Source: Paguma larvata
Lineage: Eukaryota > Chordata > Mammalia > Carnivora > Viverridae
NCBI GenBank assembly: GCA_030068075.1
Contig: CM057836.1
Span: 65,819,788 to 65,883,787 of the forward strand
Direction: 5' to 3'
Length of the DNA: 64,000 nt
The notes below the pieces were generated by a model, which saw only the letters and a list, made by a program, of their open reading frames with translations, was not told the DNA's origin and did no database searches. Each line of letters starts with the position of its first letter. Position 1 is the first letter of the stretch. Of this stretch, positions 23,724-36,200 are shown piece after piece. The position numbers were made by a program, and so were the translations under genes.

Positions 23724-25764
23724 TGGGGAATTCCTACTAAAGTAGGTACTAATGGGTTGTACCCATATTGCTGGGATGTTTTGCTATTAAAACTGTTCTG
23801 ATATTGTCAGTATTCCGTTGATAAGCTAAGAGAGGAGGAAATTGCCTTAGAGCAATTAAAACAGAATGTTTAAAAGTATTCTAGGTATCAGGTCACCAAT
23901 ATTATTTGAAAGACCATCTTACTACTCCTAGATGCATACTGCATTAGATATATGTGTGGGCAGATCCTGGGGACAGCTATATCCCAAATGAATATTTGGT
24001 TCACCTTTAGTAATGTTAACAGTGAACCTTGACCTTAGCATGTAGTGTGCCTTGAAATATCAGGTAATGAAAAAAGAAAAAAGTAGTAATCAGCAAGACA
24101 TTCTAAGCCATGAAGACAAATCTTTGACTTTTTAAATTACTTTTTAAGTCATGATGCTCAATCCATTATTTTTACAGATTTTACTAAACATCATGTTAAA
24201 TGCTTAGAACTCTTTTGAAGCTAACCATTAGTGAAAAGGCAAAAAGTCACATACTAGTGGGGAAACATGTTCTTGCTGCCATAGTAAAACTGGCTAGAAT
24301 ATTATGGGACATTAAAACCTATTCCTTGTTACCTAATTGTATTGAAAGTGGCATAGATAATACTGCTAAAGAGTTAAAAAGTCAAAAATTGTAAGTCTTG
24401 GCTTGGGGTATTTGTGAAGATTCTATTTCAGTAATAGTTAACTTTTCTGAGAGCCATAAAGGAAATATGTACCGGAATGGGTATGTTTGTAAGTGTGATG
24501 ACTTATTTAATAGAAAAATGTTTTTTGGTAGATCTGTGTAAGAGTGACTACTGATGGAGTGGTTTACTTTTCTGTAGATGTTAGGAAATGGAGATGACAT
24601 AATTCATGAAATGAATTCATTGCATCATTAATAGGCTAATACAGGAAAGGAGCTAAAACCAGAAGAGCACAAAGTAATACCATGGTGGACAACTTCATAA
24701 CAACATGACTTGAAATATAATAGAGTCTTTGTACTACTTTATAATGAGATGGGAGTGACCATGATTATTGTTTATACTTAGAGAGGTGTGCTTATTCTCT
24801 TGGAACACAGTGTGTAAGAGTCAAACTTAAAGATGGATTATATACTGTTTTTTTCTTTGTTTTTGTTTTTGTTTTTTTTCTTTTGCTAAAATAGCACTAT
24901 TCAAATCTCCTGAACCAAATTCTTTTTCTCAGTGATAAATAAATAGATATCAGTAGTATGAAACCTAGTGCATAGTTCTAAAAAATTCTGTTGACTTAAG
25001 GTAAAGATGACATTTTAAATGAGTGAGAAAGAAACCGCTTTCTGAAAGATACTGCTATGGGGAGATGATTCTGAAAACATGCTGGGAAGTACTTCTATTG
25101 TTATATGCTTTTCTTGCCAAAAACAATGTCACCTAGAAAAACACCCATATTGACACCTTTAAAAAACTTGGAAACAGTTTCCCTGGGTTTCGAATGCATT
25201 CAATAAAAGCAAAGAAGCAAAACATTCTATTTAGCTTATAAACTGATACAGGAAAAATACAAATTTATTGGATGAATTTTGATAACAAACTTTTGCTTAA
25301 TTAATAGATGGAAAAGTATCCCAGTTAATTCACCTAAGCTACCATGTACCCTTCCCATTTGGACCTCATCTTTTATAAGATATTTTTTAAAGCTACATCA
25401 GCCCTTATAGCCAAGTATTAAGTGGACCTAGAACCAAATCTTCGAATTGCCAAGTCACTAAAAATTTATAAAGCTTAGTCGATTCCCCTCACTCTTGTTA
25501 AAATATTATTATTTTTAGTAAAAGTAAAAAGGGTTTTATACCTCTAATAAATAATTATTTAAAAAATACCTACACATATATACTCAAAGACTGTAATTGA
25601 GTGCGCATTCAAACATTTGCAGATCACTGGATTACATGGTATCTAGGATTTGTATGCTATTTTATAGTTTATAAAATTCTTTTGCAAATGTGTTCTAACT
25701 TGAACCTCATCAGCGACGTTTTGATGCCGAGAGGTGTCATCATGTCTGTATTATAGGTAAGGCA

Positions 25765-25850
25765 TTATACCCTTATTACACAGGAAGAACTCAAGGTCAA
25801 AGTATTTAAATAACTTGCCCAAGATCACATAACTTGTCAATAATAGTGGC
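25765..25850 (-). repeat. MIR core remnant, minus
   Basis: TTTAAATAACTTGCCCAAGA followed by TCACATAACTTGTCAATA is the conserved MIR core read in reverse. Confidence 0.6.
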
Positions 25851-26645
25851 TTCTCAACTGTAGACAGATCTTTTTTATGCGTGGTGCTTTTTCCATTCAG
25901 TGTGTTCATTGCCTGTCAATTCTCCATGTTTTGATTTCCTGCCCTAAGCAGTCTGTTATTTATTTTTCAGACCCCTCAGATAATTGCCTTTTGTATGTTG
26001 TCTAGAGTTTTTGGTTGTAATCAGTGGGAAAGAGAGACTATGCTACATGAGTAAATTTAGAAAGACTGGGAACAAAAGATGGAAGCCTACCAGAAAGACA
26101 ATATGTTAATGATGGAAATATAAATTGTACTAGATGGCTCAGAGGTCAAATGAATACATTTTATGTGGAAAGCCATGCAGAGGAACCACAGAAATATAGT
26201 CTAGGCAGTAAGCTCATTTGAATATTGGCATAAGGACTGACTAGAGATGATTGGTTGTGAAAAATATAGGTAGCGGGTATGTATGATGTACATGTAGTTC
26301 TGTGCTATAGTAAACTCGGCATTGATATGCATAATGAATTAAGAATTATGATGCTTAGTTTTAATCATTTTCACCTTAATATAACTTCATATAACATGTA
26401 GCCTTTTATTTCAATGGTTTTGTCAGTACGTATTAAATAAAATGAACAAAATTGAAGAATTCCGTTTAGGAGTGAAAAGTTAAAGGTTGTATGATACTAA
26501 CGGGTCTATAGATAAAGTAGATTTAACATGCTAAATTGAGTATGATTGATTGGGTCAGAAAAGTGACTTAAAAGTGTAGCATGGTTTCAGACATCATTTT
26601 CTAGGCTACAATCAGTGCCATGATCCAAGAAGGCAGAGATGTATT

Positions 26646-26721
26646 TAACAAATTAAGATTTGGGTCTTACAGCTTTTCATGAAAATAACAAATTAAGATT
26701 TGGGTCTTACAGCTTTTCATG
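26646..26721 (+). repeat. 36-bp tandem duplication
   Basis: A 36-bp segment (26646-26681) is repeated without mismatch at 26686-26721 after a 4-bp AAAA spacer (period 40). Confidence 0.95.
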
Positions 26722-27204
26722 TTTTTACATACATACAGCTTCTGGAGTATTTCATATTATAAATTCAAGGCATGGCTTGATCTTCTCTCAGCCTAGTGGT
26801 AACACATCTGGAAATACTATGCATTAATAAAACTTACAAGGGAATGCTCTGTGTGCTTTGAAATACTGTTTATATGATTATAAGCTTTCCTTAGTATTCA
26901 TCGGCATATTAAACTAAGAGGGCACTGAGGGGTATATTATTGTCCATGTTAATAACGTGCAGATGAAAGACTCCCTTCAGTTCAAGTGAATACAGTTCTT
27001 CTCTCTAACTGTTCACAATGCCATTGATCTTTTGTGCGCAGGAGAAAAATCAAAATGGTACAATTAAAATTGTAACCAATGTCTGAAGTAATTAACCTAC
27101 CCCCCACCCTTTTTTTGTATTAAAAAATGGAAAGATCTTCTGAAACTTCGGATAGTTTCAGTGGCTTAGAAGATGTTAGAGTATTATTTTATGCTTATTG
27201 CACT

Positions 27205-27305
27205 TTAAAGAACCCTAGAATTGGAGTCAAATCACTTGGATCTGATAGCAGCTATTTTGTGGTTATACAGTGTCAACCTGGGCAAGCGTGTTAAACTTCT
27301 CATAG
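27205..27305 (+). repeat. MIR-like remnant, plus
   Basis: GGAGTCAAATCACTTGGATC, then GTCAACCTGGGCAAGCGTGT and TTAAACTTCTCAT resemble diverged MIR. Confidence 0.5.
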
Positions 27306-28205
27306 CAGATGTGTACTGGTCCACTTGGGCTTGCTCACAAATGATTAAGTTTCCACATATGTAATAGTCTAAACAAGTGGTTTATTTAGCTTTGAAGATA
27401 GTGATACAGTGATGTAGTCAGAAAGGCTTGGTGGCACTGCAGGAGACTGTGGGGCATCCAGAGGAGCTCTCCCCAGCCCAAGGAGTCTGTAAGTCAGTGT
27501 CATCTGTCAAGTTGGAGAAGCCGGAGAGGCATCAAGAATCCCTTAGCCCCAGTGGGCTGCTCTCCTCCAGGCTGTGGAGCGTATCCTTTATCTTCCTTCT
27601 GAGTGTGAAGTAAGTATCTGTCTTAACAAGAATGTGCAGAATGAAGAGACTTCAGCTGAAGAGTCATATTAAACTCTGACTGAATATAAGTAAAAGTTCT
27701 CTTAACCAACCTCACTTTAACTCACAGACTCCAATATTGTCATTTCCGGTTTCATTCCCATCTGACTGGACCTGTGGTGTGCTGTGTCTGCAGCTGATAG
27801 CCTGCTCTCTAGTATGCCAACATGCTTGTGTCCCTACCAGCTGAGTTGTGTGCTTACCGAGAATCAGTTATGCTTGTTTCTAAAGCTTTTATGCCGTTTG
27901 TGCATAACCAGTGACATTAGGACCAATTATCATTCCTGATCTCACTGAGTAAGAGGGCTTCTTTATATGTAATACTTCAACATAGTCAGCCTCCTTGTTT
28001 GATCTGGAACCTGCTTACTCATTGGGGAAAATGTGGGCATCTGCAGGTTGGGAATGCTTATTATATGTATTCTTATTTCTGTGTTACTTCCGTTGTGTTT
28101 TTCCCTCTAACAAGAAAGAAAACGATTCTTCCTCTAAGTTTGTAGAATAGGATGAAATTTAAACAAGATACAGGTATGGAAACACTGGAAATAAACGTGC
28201 TATGG

Positions 28206-28424
28206 GGGCACCTGGGTCGGTTAGCTGGCTAAGTGTCCAACTCTTGGTTTTGGCTCAGGTCGTGATCTCATGATCCCGTGGTTTGGGATCCCACGATCCC
28301 AACCATGTGTTGGGCTAGTGTGGAGCCCGTTTAGGTGTCTCTCTCTCTCCCACTCTCTGCCCTTTCCCTGCTCACATGTATGTTCTCTCTGTCTCTCAGG
28401 ATGGATAAATAAACATTAAAAAAA
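28206..28424 (+). mobile_element. CanSINE, plus, with scrambled middle
   Basis: Head GGCACCTGGGTCGG and tail ATAAATAAACATT are visible. The middle contains a local repetition of GATCCC/GGGATCCCACGATCCC not seen in other copies. The flanks ACGTGCTATG and ATGTGCTATG form the target duplication. Confidence 0.88.
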
Positions 28425-29033
28425 TGTGCTATGTGTTGTAGATGCTATAGTCCTGTTTAAAATGGGGAGTCTATGAATTATGGCTTAAGAAAATTCTCTT
28501 CTTAGATTCAGGCTTTATGTACAAAGTCAGATAACTTCTTTGCTTTTCTTATTTGGCATTTTGAAACACTCTGGTTCCAGAAGTTTCCCACTCTCTGAAA
28601 AAAACTAAACTTAAGCCAATAAGCTTAAACTAAACAGTTAGGTGATGGATTAACTTCCGTGGTTTGGAAGGTGTTGAAGATGTTGGAGAATTAACACAGC
28701 AGGTCCTATGTGGTCCTACAGTTTACAGAACCCGAGGCTTGGAGTCGGACCAGCTGGACTCCTGATAATACTTGCCTTTGCTGCCCTGATCCCAGTCTCT
28801 TAACCATTGTTACATTTCATGGGGATTTATAGAAGATTTCTTGGACTAATAAAAGGTGTTAGATTTGATTTGCATACAACAGTAGCTGTTTATAGTGCTC
28901 TTAGTTTCCATGGACGTTAGCTTCTTTAGTTAGCACTTCTCATCCTAGAAAATGAAACTCAATTTAGTATGTTAAATCTACTTCATCTGTAGATCCATTA
29001 GCACCTTGGACATTTCATTCCTGTATAGATTTC

Positions 29034-30182
29034 TGCCGGGGTCACCCTGAGAGGAGGCCAGCTCCTACTTCAGGGCTTCCAGCTGGTCCAGGGTTTCACC
29101 TGCGTGATGGTTGGTCTAGGCGCGAGAGAAGACTCGAAGTCAGTCTCTCGGAGTCAGCCTCATATTAGGACTGGTCCATGGCTCCCTAAGTAAGGGCTGA
29201 AACATAAAGACAAGACAAGACAAAGACACACAAAGATGTGGAGACAGCCTCTTTTGGAGACTGCTCAAAGTTTATTTTTCTCTCTGGGTTTTTATGTAGT
29301 TTTAGAAGCAGTACAGGCATATATTTTGTAATGATTAACAAAATGATTTCAACCCTCATGATTGTTCCTGTGATTTACAATAGAAATATTCAGAAACAGT
29401 TTCGGTTACACAGTTCGCACATAAGCAAGATATGACAAATGGGTACATTCAGTAGAAATGTTCAAAAACAATTTCAGTCAGAAGATCAAGAACAATTTAC
29501 ATGCAAGCAAGGTACAACGAATGGGCACACTCTAGTAAGTGGTATAGGTTGAAAGAGCAAGCACAAAGGCTTTTGGTTACAGTTGAAAGATTATGTGAAA
29601 AACATCCTTATTTTTCTGTAACATACTCTAACTTCTATTTTCCTAGTAATTATGTCCCAAGAGTCACAGCAATAATCACATTCCTGAGAGTCTGGCATCA
29701 CCCTAAAACAGATCAATGATACATTCTAAACTCTGCTGATTTCTTAAAGATTTTATTTCCATGATTCTCAATATGATTTTATTATTAATAAAGTATAGCA
29801 GCATATGTTGGCTTAATAGGGGAGGGGAGCTGTGGAGCACTCCTGTTTTTCTATGGCCCATCTTCTTCAGGAGATATTAGGATGAATCGCAAATCAGCGC
29901 AAAGGCCCAATGACCCTATAGCCAGGTGTCATGGTGACTCTTACTGCGACTGTGCCTGTCTTAGGTCGCCCCTCCCGTGAGGAGTCTTACCCGTCTCTGG
30001 CTAACCAGCCCTCCTTCAGGGTCAGACCAGCCATAATTCTGTTCTTGTTGTGTTACAACCTGGCGTTTGCTTCAAGGCACCCCCATCCACCGATGAGGGC
30101 CCCGGTCTAGGGCACTGTCTTATGGGCCTGAGCCTTCTCCTTAGGCAATGTCACCAGAGCCAAAGTCTTCTGGTCTCCAGCA
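29034..30182 (-). mobile_element. Solo retroviral LTR, antisense to ASB3, class-II-like
   Basis: A 1,149-bp element begins TGCCGGGG and ends CCAGCA on the + strand, so it has the TG…CA ends expected of an LTR. Perfect 6-bp GATTTC duplications flank it at 29028-29033 and 30183-30188. Read on the minus strand it has an AATAAA poly(A) signal (29276-29271) about 240 bp before its 3' end, and CpG-containing R/U5-like sequence. No gag, pol or env remains, so it is a solo LTR produced by recombination. A 6-bp duplication is typical of class II (beta/ERVK-type) insertion. The family name is not established from sequence alone. Confidence 0.75.
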
Positions 30183-30254
30183 GATTTCTTCAATTTTCCT
30201 GAGTACATCTGGATTATCTTTTAATTTGTAACTAGCTTTTGGCAGCAGTAGTGT

Positions 30255-30482
30255 TAAGGGTATGTGCATGCTTTGGGGTCATCTACACTTGAGTTTGAAT
30301 CCTGGCTCTACCATATACTAGATGTATAACCTTTGGAAAGTTACCTAAAGTTCTTTAAACCTCTGTTTTCTTATCTCTGTATGAACTTGATAATGTACAC
30401 CTCGTAGGGTCAACAAAAATAAAAACATAATGTGTGCGAAGCCTACAGGCATGCAGCCTAATAGATACTCAATAAATATTCC
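30255..30482 (+). repeat. MIR, nearly full length, plus
   Basis: The order of MIR features is complete: GAGTTTGAATCCTGGCTCTA, ATAACCTTTGGAAAGTTACC, CTCTGTTTTCTTATCTC, and a TACTCAATAAATATT end. It lies between the LTR and the last ASB3 exon. Confidence 0.85.
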
Positions 30483-30947
30483 CTTACTCTGTGTCAGTTC
30501 TAAAATAATCATTCTATGTCGTGGATAAAAAGAGGAAAATGTCTGAAAATTACTCACTTATTTGCTTGATTGGGTAGGTCTGGAGACCATTTGCAATGAA
30601 ACAGAGTAAGAGGGATATAGTATTTGCTGCTGTGAGTGTCTGTCATATCTAAAGTTAGTTAATTCATTTCTTAAGCACCAACTGGTATCGCCCCATCTTT
30701 AGAATGTGAACATTCAGTTTTATATGGCCCCGAACACTGAATTTCAATGTGTGGCCAGCAGCTGGAGAGAGATGAATCAGGTGAAGGCTGTAAAATTAAT
30801 AAAAGGAATAAATAGTTTGTTGTGGTCATCCTAATGCAAGTAATCTTTCAAAAGGAATCTAAGTAACATATGCCTTCTCTCTGACTGCAAGGAAGTGGGA
30901 AATTTTAAAAAAGAAAATTAAAAAATGTTCATCTTATTTTTCTCCAG

Positions 30948-31152
30948 CGTCTCTTCCATCCCTCACTCACCTTTGTCGTTTGAAATTCGGTCCAGTCTCA
31001 AACCAGAACACCTACGATCTGACAGTTTTATCTATCAGTTGCCACTTCCCAGAAGTCTACATAATTATTTGCTCTACGAAGATGTTCTGAGGATGAATGA
31101 AGTTCCAGAACTGACAGCTATTGAAGATGGAGAAATCAGTGAAACTACTTAA
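30948..31152 (+). CDS. ASB3: ASB3 terminal exon (SOCS box), with one-base frameshift
   Basis: The acceptor TTTTTCTCCAG ends at 30947. Bases 30948-30949 complete Ala, and the spliced frame reads [11 protein letters not shown], the start of the SOCS-box BC box. At 30980-30985 the sequence is TTGAAA where the conserved protein (…CRLEIRSS…) needs one more G. The spliced frame therefore shifts, adds 35 unrelated residues and stops at TGA 31088-31090. In the shifted frame (+1 base) conservation resumes immediately: [20 protein letters not shown], the Cul5-box motif LPLP, and [14 protein letters not shown], to TAA at 31150-31152. No alternative AG or GT nearby restores the frame. The conserved frame ends [11 protein letters not shown], six residues beyond remembered human ASB3 (AIQDG). 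Either one base is missing from the assembly or this allele lacks a functional SOCS box. Confidence 0.92.
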
Positions 31153-32749
31153 GGCAGCTCCTGTCTTACTCTGAGAACTATGAGCCATGCAGTACAAATT
31201 CTTCATGATTTCATATCATAAAAGTTGATTTTTGTTTGCGTGGTTGGTTAGGTTTTGGAGGGACGGTAGTTTAATGTAAATGTTTACAACTGGGCTTTCT
31301 GGTAAAAAATACTGCAAACCTCACTTCTGTTACTCTATTGCAGATTCACCAGCACATTTTATGTTGTAAATTCATCTATGTAACTATTTTCCACTTATTC
31401 TGTTAACGAACTGTGATGCCGCTTCTAGTGTTGAACATGCCATATTTCCACTTACGACTCTGTGTTTACCTTGGGCTAGGAGCTTAGAATGGATTACATA
31501 AAACGTTTCCTGGAAGTGTATACACAGTGGCATTGGAACTATTATTACTATTATTTTATTTAAGGTTGACTCTCTCTTATGTTTATAAATAAGTGCATTC
31601 TCATCTCTTAATTCAGTCAGTTTTATGAAGAATTGCTCTTCATTGGCTTTTCACAGATAAACTCAGGGGAGAATTTTTTAAAAGAATATAGAAAATTAAT
31701 AATTTTGCTGTTGTTAGTTTTGCCCTCCAGTTCCTTGATACTGTCTTTGATTAATAGAAACGCCCATTTCTGCAATGGCAAGAACAGATCTAAACTCAAA
31801 GATAGGCTGAGTTGAAAAAAATTAGGTTAGTATTGAAATAAATGGGCATTTAACCACATTTAGAATACTAATCAGGAGGCTGAGAGGGCATTTCTGTGGC
31901 ACCATCTTTAAAGAAAGAAAGCTATGTATTTCTTAGTCACATCGTATCAAAACATCAAGCTCCATTCAGCCTGTAAATCAGAGGGCAGCTTTGATCCTAT
32001 GAAGCAATGACTGCTGGTTATATTAATGTTATAGTGTTTTTCCTTTTTATTGTCTAGATAGGTTATCAAATAGTCCATGATCCTATGATATTTAGACCTC
32101 AGAATTCTAGGGTAATGAGACACCACCTCACTGATTTTAGAATTGCTCAATATGAATCTATAGTCAGAGAAGGCTAAACACTGGATCAGGTGAGCTGTAT
32201 AGTAAGATGCTGTCGGGACCAACCTTGAAAGAAAGTTTATGAAAGTTTTACTGTCATGACAGACAACTAGAAGTTGGGTCCGAAGGAGGGCAGGTCTTCT
32301 GTCCTGTTGGGATTCTGTGGATTGAAATAGATGGGAGTGTGTCAGTCAGGTCCCTCTCTGAAAGGCCTTTGCTGTTTGTTAATAGCAGTGATGAAGTCAG
32401 ACCAAATGATGGAAGCGTCATTAAGGTCCAGAGGGATGACTGAACTCAATGCAGATTAGAGCTATGGTTGCTGCCTGTGGGTGGAAATAGAGTTTGAATG
32501 TGGGCATAAAGGCAGAAATACGCAGAGATAAGGAAACCCAGGTGGAAATTCCGATACTTAACAAAGAAATTCCAAGAATCTATGTACTATGTAGTAATTT
32601 TTAAATGTTGTCCTAATCTTTATTTTTCCAAACCCCAAGTCTCTGATTTTTAACGTAACTGGTTTATTATGGCCAAATGCACATAGAATGTTTACATTTG
32701 AGGGTGAATCTTCTCATGTGTTTTTGTTCATGTTCAAATATGTAATAAA
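31153..32749 (+). other. ASB3: ASB3 3' UTR and candidate poly(A) signals
   Basis: Sequence after the ASB3 stop codon shows no repeat element I recognise up to about 32.8 kb, which is unusual for this window and fits a 3' UTR. AATAAA occurs at 31837-31842 and 32744-32749. The second is followed within 40 bp by a T-rich TCTTGTTATT. Which one is used cannot be decided here. Confidence 0.5.
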
Positions 32750-32801
32750 AATTAAACTATCCATAACATCATTGAGCTCTTGTTATTAAGAATCTGAAAA
32801 T

Positions 32802-33016
32802 GGGGGCACCTGGTTGGCTCATTTGGTTAAGCATTGGACTCTTGATTTCGGCTCGGGTCATGTTCTCCTGGTTCATGAGTTTGAGCCCTGCATCGGGCTC
32901 TGCACTGACAGTGTGGAGCCTGGTTAGGATTCTCTTTCTCTTCCCCTTTTCCTTTACGTCTCCCTCTCTCTTGCTCTCTCTCAAAATAAATAAGTAAATT
33001 TAATAAAATTTTAAGT
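32802..33016 (+). mobile_element. CanSINE, plus
   Basis: Head GGGGGCACCTGGTTGGCTC, CATGAGTTTGAGCCC B-box and tail CAAAATAAATAAGTAAA. It lies just after the distal ASB3 poly(A) candidate. Confidence 0.9.
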
Positions 33017-33202
33017 ATTGATGATTTTTATGACTTGAAGCAAGGATTCAGTGAGAAATGCGAAAGGATCTATCGGTAATGAGTTAGAGTTACAACTTCT
33101 GATCAAAATGATACCTCTGGTTAGTGTGAACCATAAGCCTTGACCTACATACACAACAGTGCTTTAATACTCTCCATTTTTATATTTTATTTTAAAAATA
33201 TT

Positions 33203-33233
<31 letters not shown>

Positions 33234-36200
33234 GTTTCAATACTTTCGTTTTCAAGTCACAGTGAGCCTAAATGAAGAACCCTCAAAAAACGAGAACCCT
33301 GTAGTACTGTAGTTCTCTAATGGTGGTACTTATTACCAGAGCAGGACACAGATGAGTTTTAATAACAGTTGTCAAGATTTTACCCTCCCTCAATCATATG
33401 TTATCCTTTATTTCTTGCTGGTCCTTCCCGTCTTTGGATATTTTTCCATTATCATTTGATGGAACAGTGGTAACCTGAACATTGTTTCTTTACATTTCTC
33501 TCTCCTTTTTGCCAAGTAGCAAGTGTCTTGATGTGCAGCTTTCTGGTGGCCCTAGTTCCCAGAGATGAGTCACACTCCTCTTGTGTTCAATGACCACCCA
33601 TGGCAGTGATAATCCTTGATAGGCAGCCTAAGTGGCCCAGCCCAACTGGTCATGTGACCAGTTGATATCACCAGCTTTAGATGTGTTCTTCCCACCTAAG
33701 TCCATCTGTAAACCTGTGTGAAAATTGTGATATTTTATAGATCTTCAGGTGTTATGTCAGGTACACCTTGAAAACATACAAATAGTTTTGACTGATTACT
33801 CCCTAAAATTCTATAATTTTGTTGGTTCTCAAAAATGTAATAATATAAATAATTAATGCAAATGTAAATAACCACACGTCTTTTCTGAAACAGTAGACTT
33901 GGCGGTTCCATTAGCACAGGATACAGAAAGAAGTTGAGAAGACCTGTCTAAAAGTTTGCCTTTCCCTTTTATACTCCTCTGTATTCTCAGACGTGTAGTC
34001 CTCTAATTATATTTCTTGATTAGTCATAGAAATATTTGTTTGAAAAGAAACTATACAATTTTTACCAGCAGGTGCCTACTGCTATTGTGGAAAAGATTTC
34101 ACAATCCTAGTGAAATTATGTGGCCATTTTCAGTTCCATAATCAAGTATTTTAGATCTAAGAATTTCAGGGAATAACCAGGAAAACTGTACACTGCCTTC
34201 TTCCAGTTTCATGAGTTCATCCTCTGTATAAAGCAAATGGAAGGTCTGCCCACTGGCTTCATCCAAATACTCAATTTAAGTAGGATCTCAAAGGTAAAGG
34301 GATCTCTACAGCTTTTCCTGGGAGCTGGGAACATAATAAAAATACCATAGATACTATTAGTTCCCCTGTATTTCCCAGGAGCTCTTGCCTCCTCCTTTCT
34401 CTTTTGTCCCAAGTCTCTGGTCGCATACAACTGAGTATCAAGACTAATGTGTAGATGCAGATGAGACCCCCACATCAAGTATTTCCATTACTCATGGCTC
34501 TATATGACCTGGAGTAGTTAGCTGAAAGATAATTGGGAATGGGTGTACCTGCATCAGAAAAGGAGAGCTCTATTTTATTTAGATCTTATGTGGGGTCTCT
34601 GAGTTCACACCCACACATTCTCTCTAGGAGAAGGCAGTGTTTCTGACTACAGATAAATCTGGTTCATGTTTGAGGGCATAGAGACACTATCATGACAATT
34701 TTATAAACACTTGGTTTTTTTTCCTCTTTACCTTTAAAAAAATTTTAATGAAACATTTAATGAAAATTTAATATTCCTGTGTGTGACTGTTGTGATTTCC
34801 TGTTTTGCTTTCTCTTTCTTTGTATGTTTTTCTCTTTGAGGCTAAATTAATCTGTTTATCCTCATCTGTATTATTATTATATTGTTATTCAAATGACAGG
34901 TTGTCATTGAAATACAGTAATTTGCAGTAAGTAAACTTTTTTTTGTTGTTGGAGTCCCTAAAAACCGATGGTTTTAGTGAGACAGGGAACTGATGATGCT
35001 TAGTTTTTTTGTGAAATATTGGTAGAAAAGTAGTTTTAATTGCAGCCACACATCAGTAATTTATATACTGAGAGGAGGCCAGTCTGAATTCTATTTTTTA
35101 AGGAAACTTACACTTTGAAACTTACTTTGGGTGCAGATTTTAAGTCTGTATCTTCTGTGGTTGCTTTAGTGAATAAGACGATTTTAAATAAATTTTAAAT
35201 AAAAGGATGTCTATTAACCTGTCCCTATGCTAGTAAAAATCTTTAAAAAAGTCTCATATAAGGGTAATAGCACATTTAACATATGTACATTTTATTTATA
35301 AATATTATAGCAATAATAGCACATATTGTTTCATTTTAAAAGAATATTTTAAAATTTAGGAAAAAAAGGTGGGGAAAGGGAGATGGATCAATAGTGCTGT
35401 CATCCAGACCCAAGTTAAATGTTAACCTATATATTGGAATATTTTCTTTCTCTCAGGGTTTTTAAAAATCTGTATACAAGTTTGAGGAGTGTTCTCTCCA
35501 CACTCCCCGCTCCGGTTAAAATCAAGCCGCCCTTACCCTTTTGTACTGATCCAGACTTTTCTTTATCATGTTAATGATACCTGCAGCCAAGCTCAAGCCA
35601 TGAGTTATCACAAATTATGAATTGGTAAGAATGATAGGTGATGAGGCATTTCTGGGTTGATTCTTTTCCTAAGATATCTGCATAAAGCAATAACCCCTCC
35701 TACCCAGAGACAGGGGATTAGGGGAGAGACCTTTGTGAACCTGCACGAGCCATCTGGTTTCAGCCCAGGCTATCCCTGCAGTGGAATATCTGTTGCGTGA
35801 CTCTATTGTATCTATGCCATGTATTTTTAATGAAGAAATTTAAAATACTATTGTTGCAGTAAAGATTAGCATCTGCATGGTTTTCCTGTCTCTTGGCTTC
35901 CTTTTCATGCATAGCACTAATAGATGAAGCAGAACAGGTGGTAATTGCCATTGACGCGCTGAGACTTGTGAGTAGCATCTGTTTATGTCTCTTACCATTA
36001 AACGGTTAGCATAACCTCTTCACTCCTTTCCTATGCGGATGATAAAAGTCTATCATGAGTCATTATAAGGTGCTAATTTACGCTCTTTTTCTAACATGAT
36101 GGAATACGTGAAGAATAAAGTCCGTCTGGTGACTAAATATGACTATGATTTGAGTCAAACAATTAAAAAGAAGGCATACTACTTCTGAGCTTATTACAGA

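Larger units (their letters stand above)
17038..30947 (+). other. ASB3: ASB3 last intron (13.9 kb)
   Basis: The intron runs from donor GTAAGA at 17038 to acceptor TTTTTCTCCAG ending at 30947. Listed separately are SINEs, L1 pieces, MIRs, a MER20-like transposon, a TG repeat, a 36-bp tandem duplication and a solo LTR. About 18965-20740, 22950-23685, 23725-25760, 25860-26640, 26725-27200 and 28440-29020 show nothing I can name beyond T-rich low complexity (for example 19792-19841 and 24845-24885). A GC-richer patch at 27420-27600 is open in one frame but unrecognised. Confidence 0.7.
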
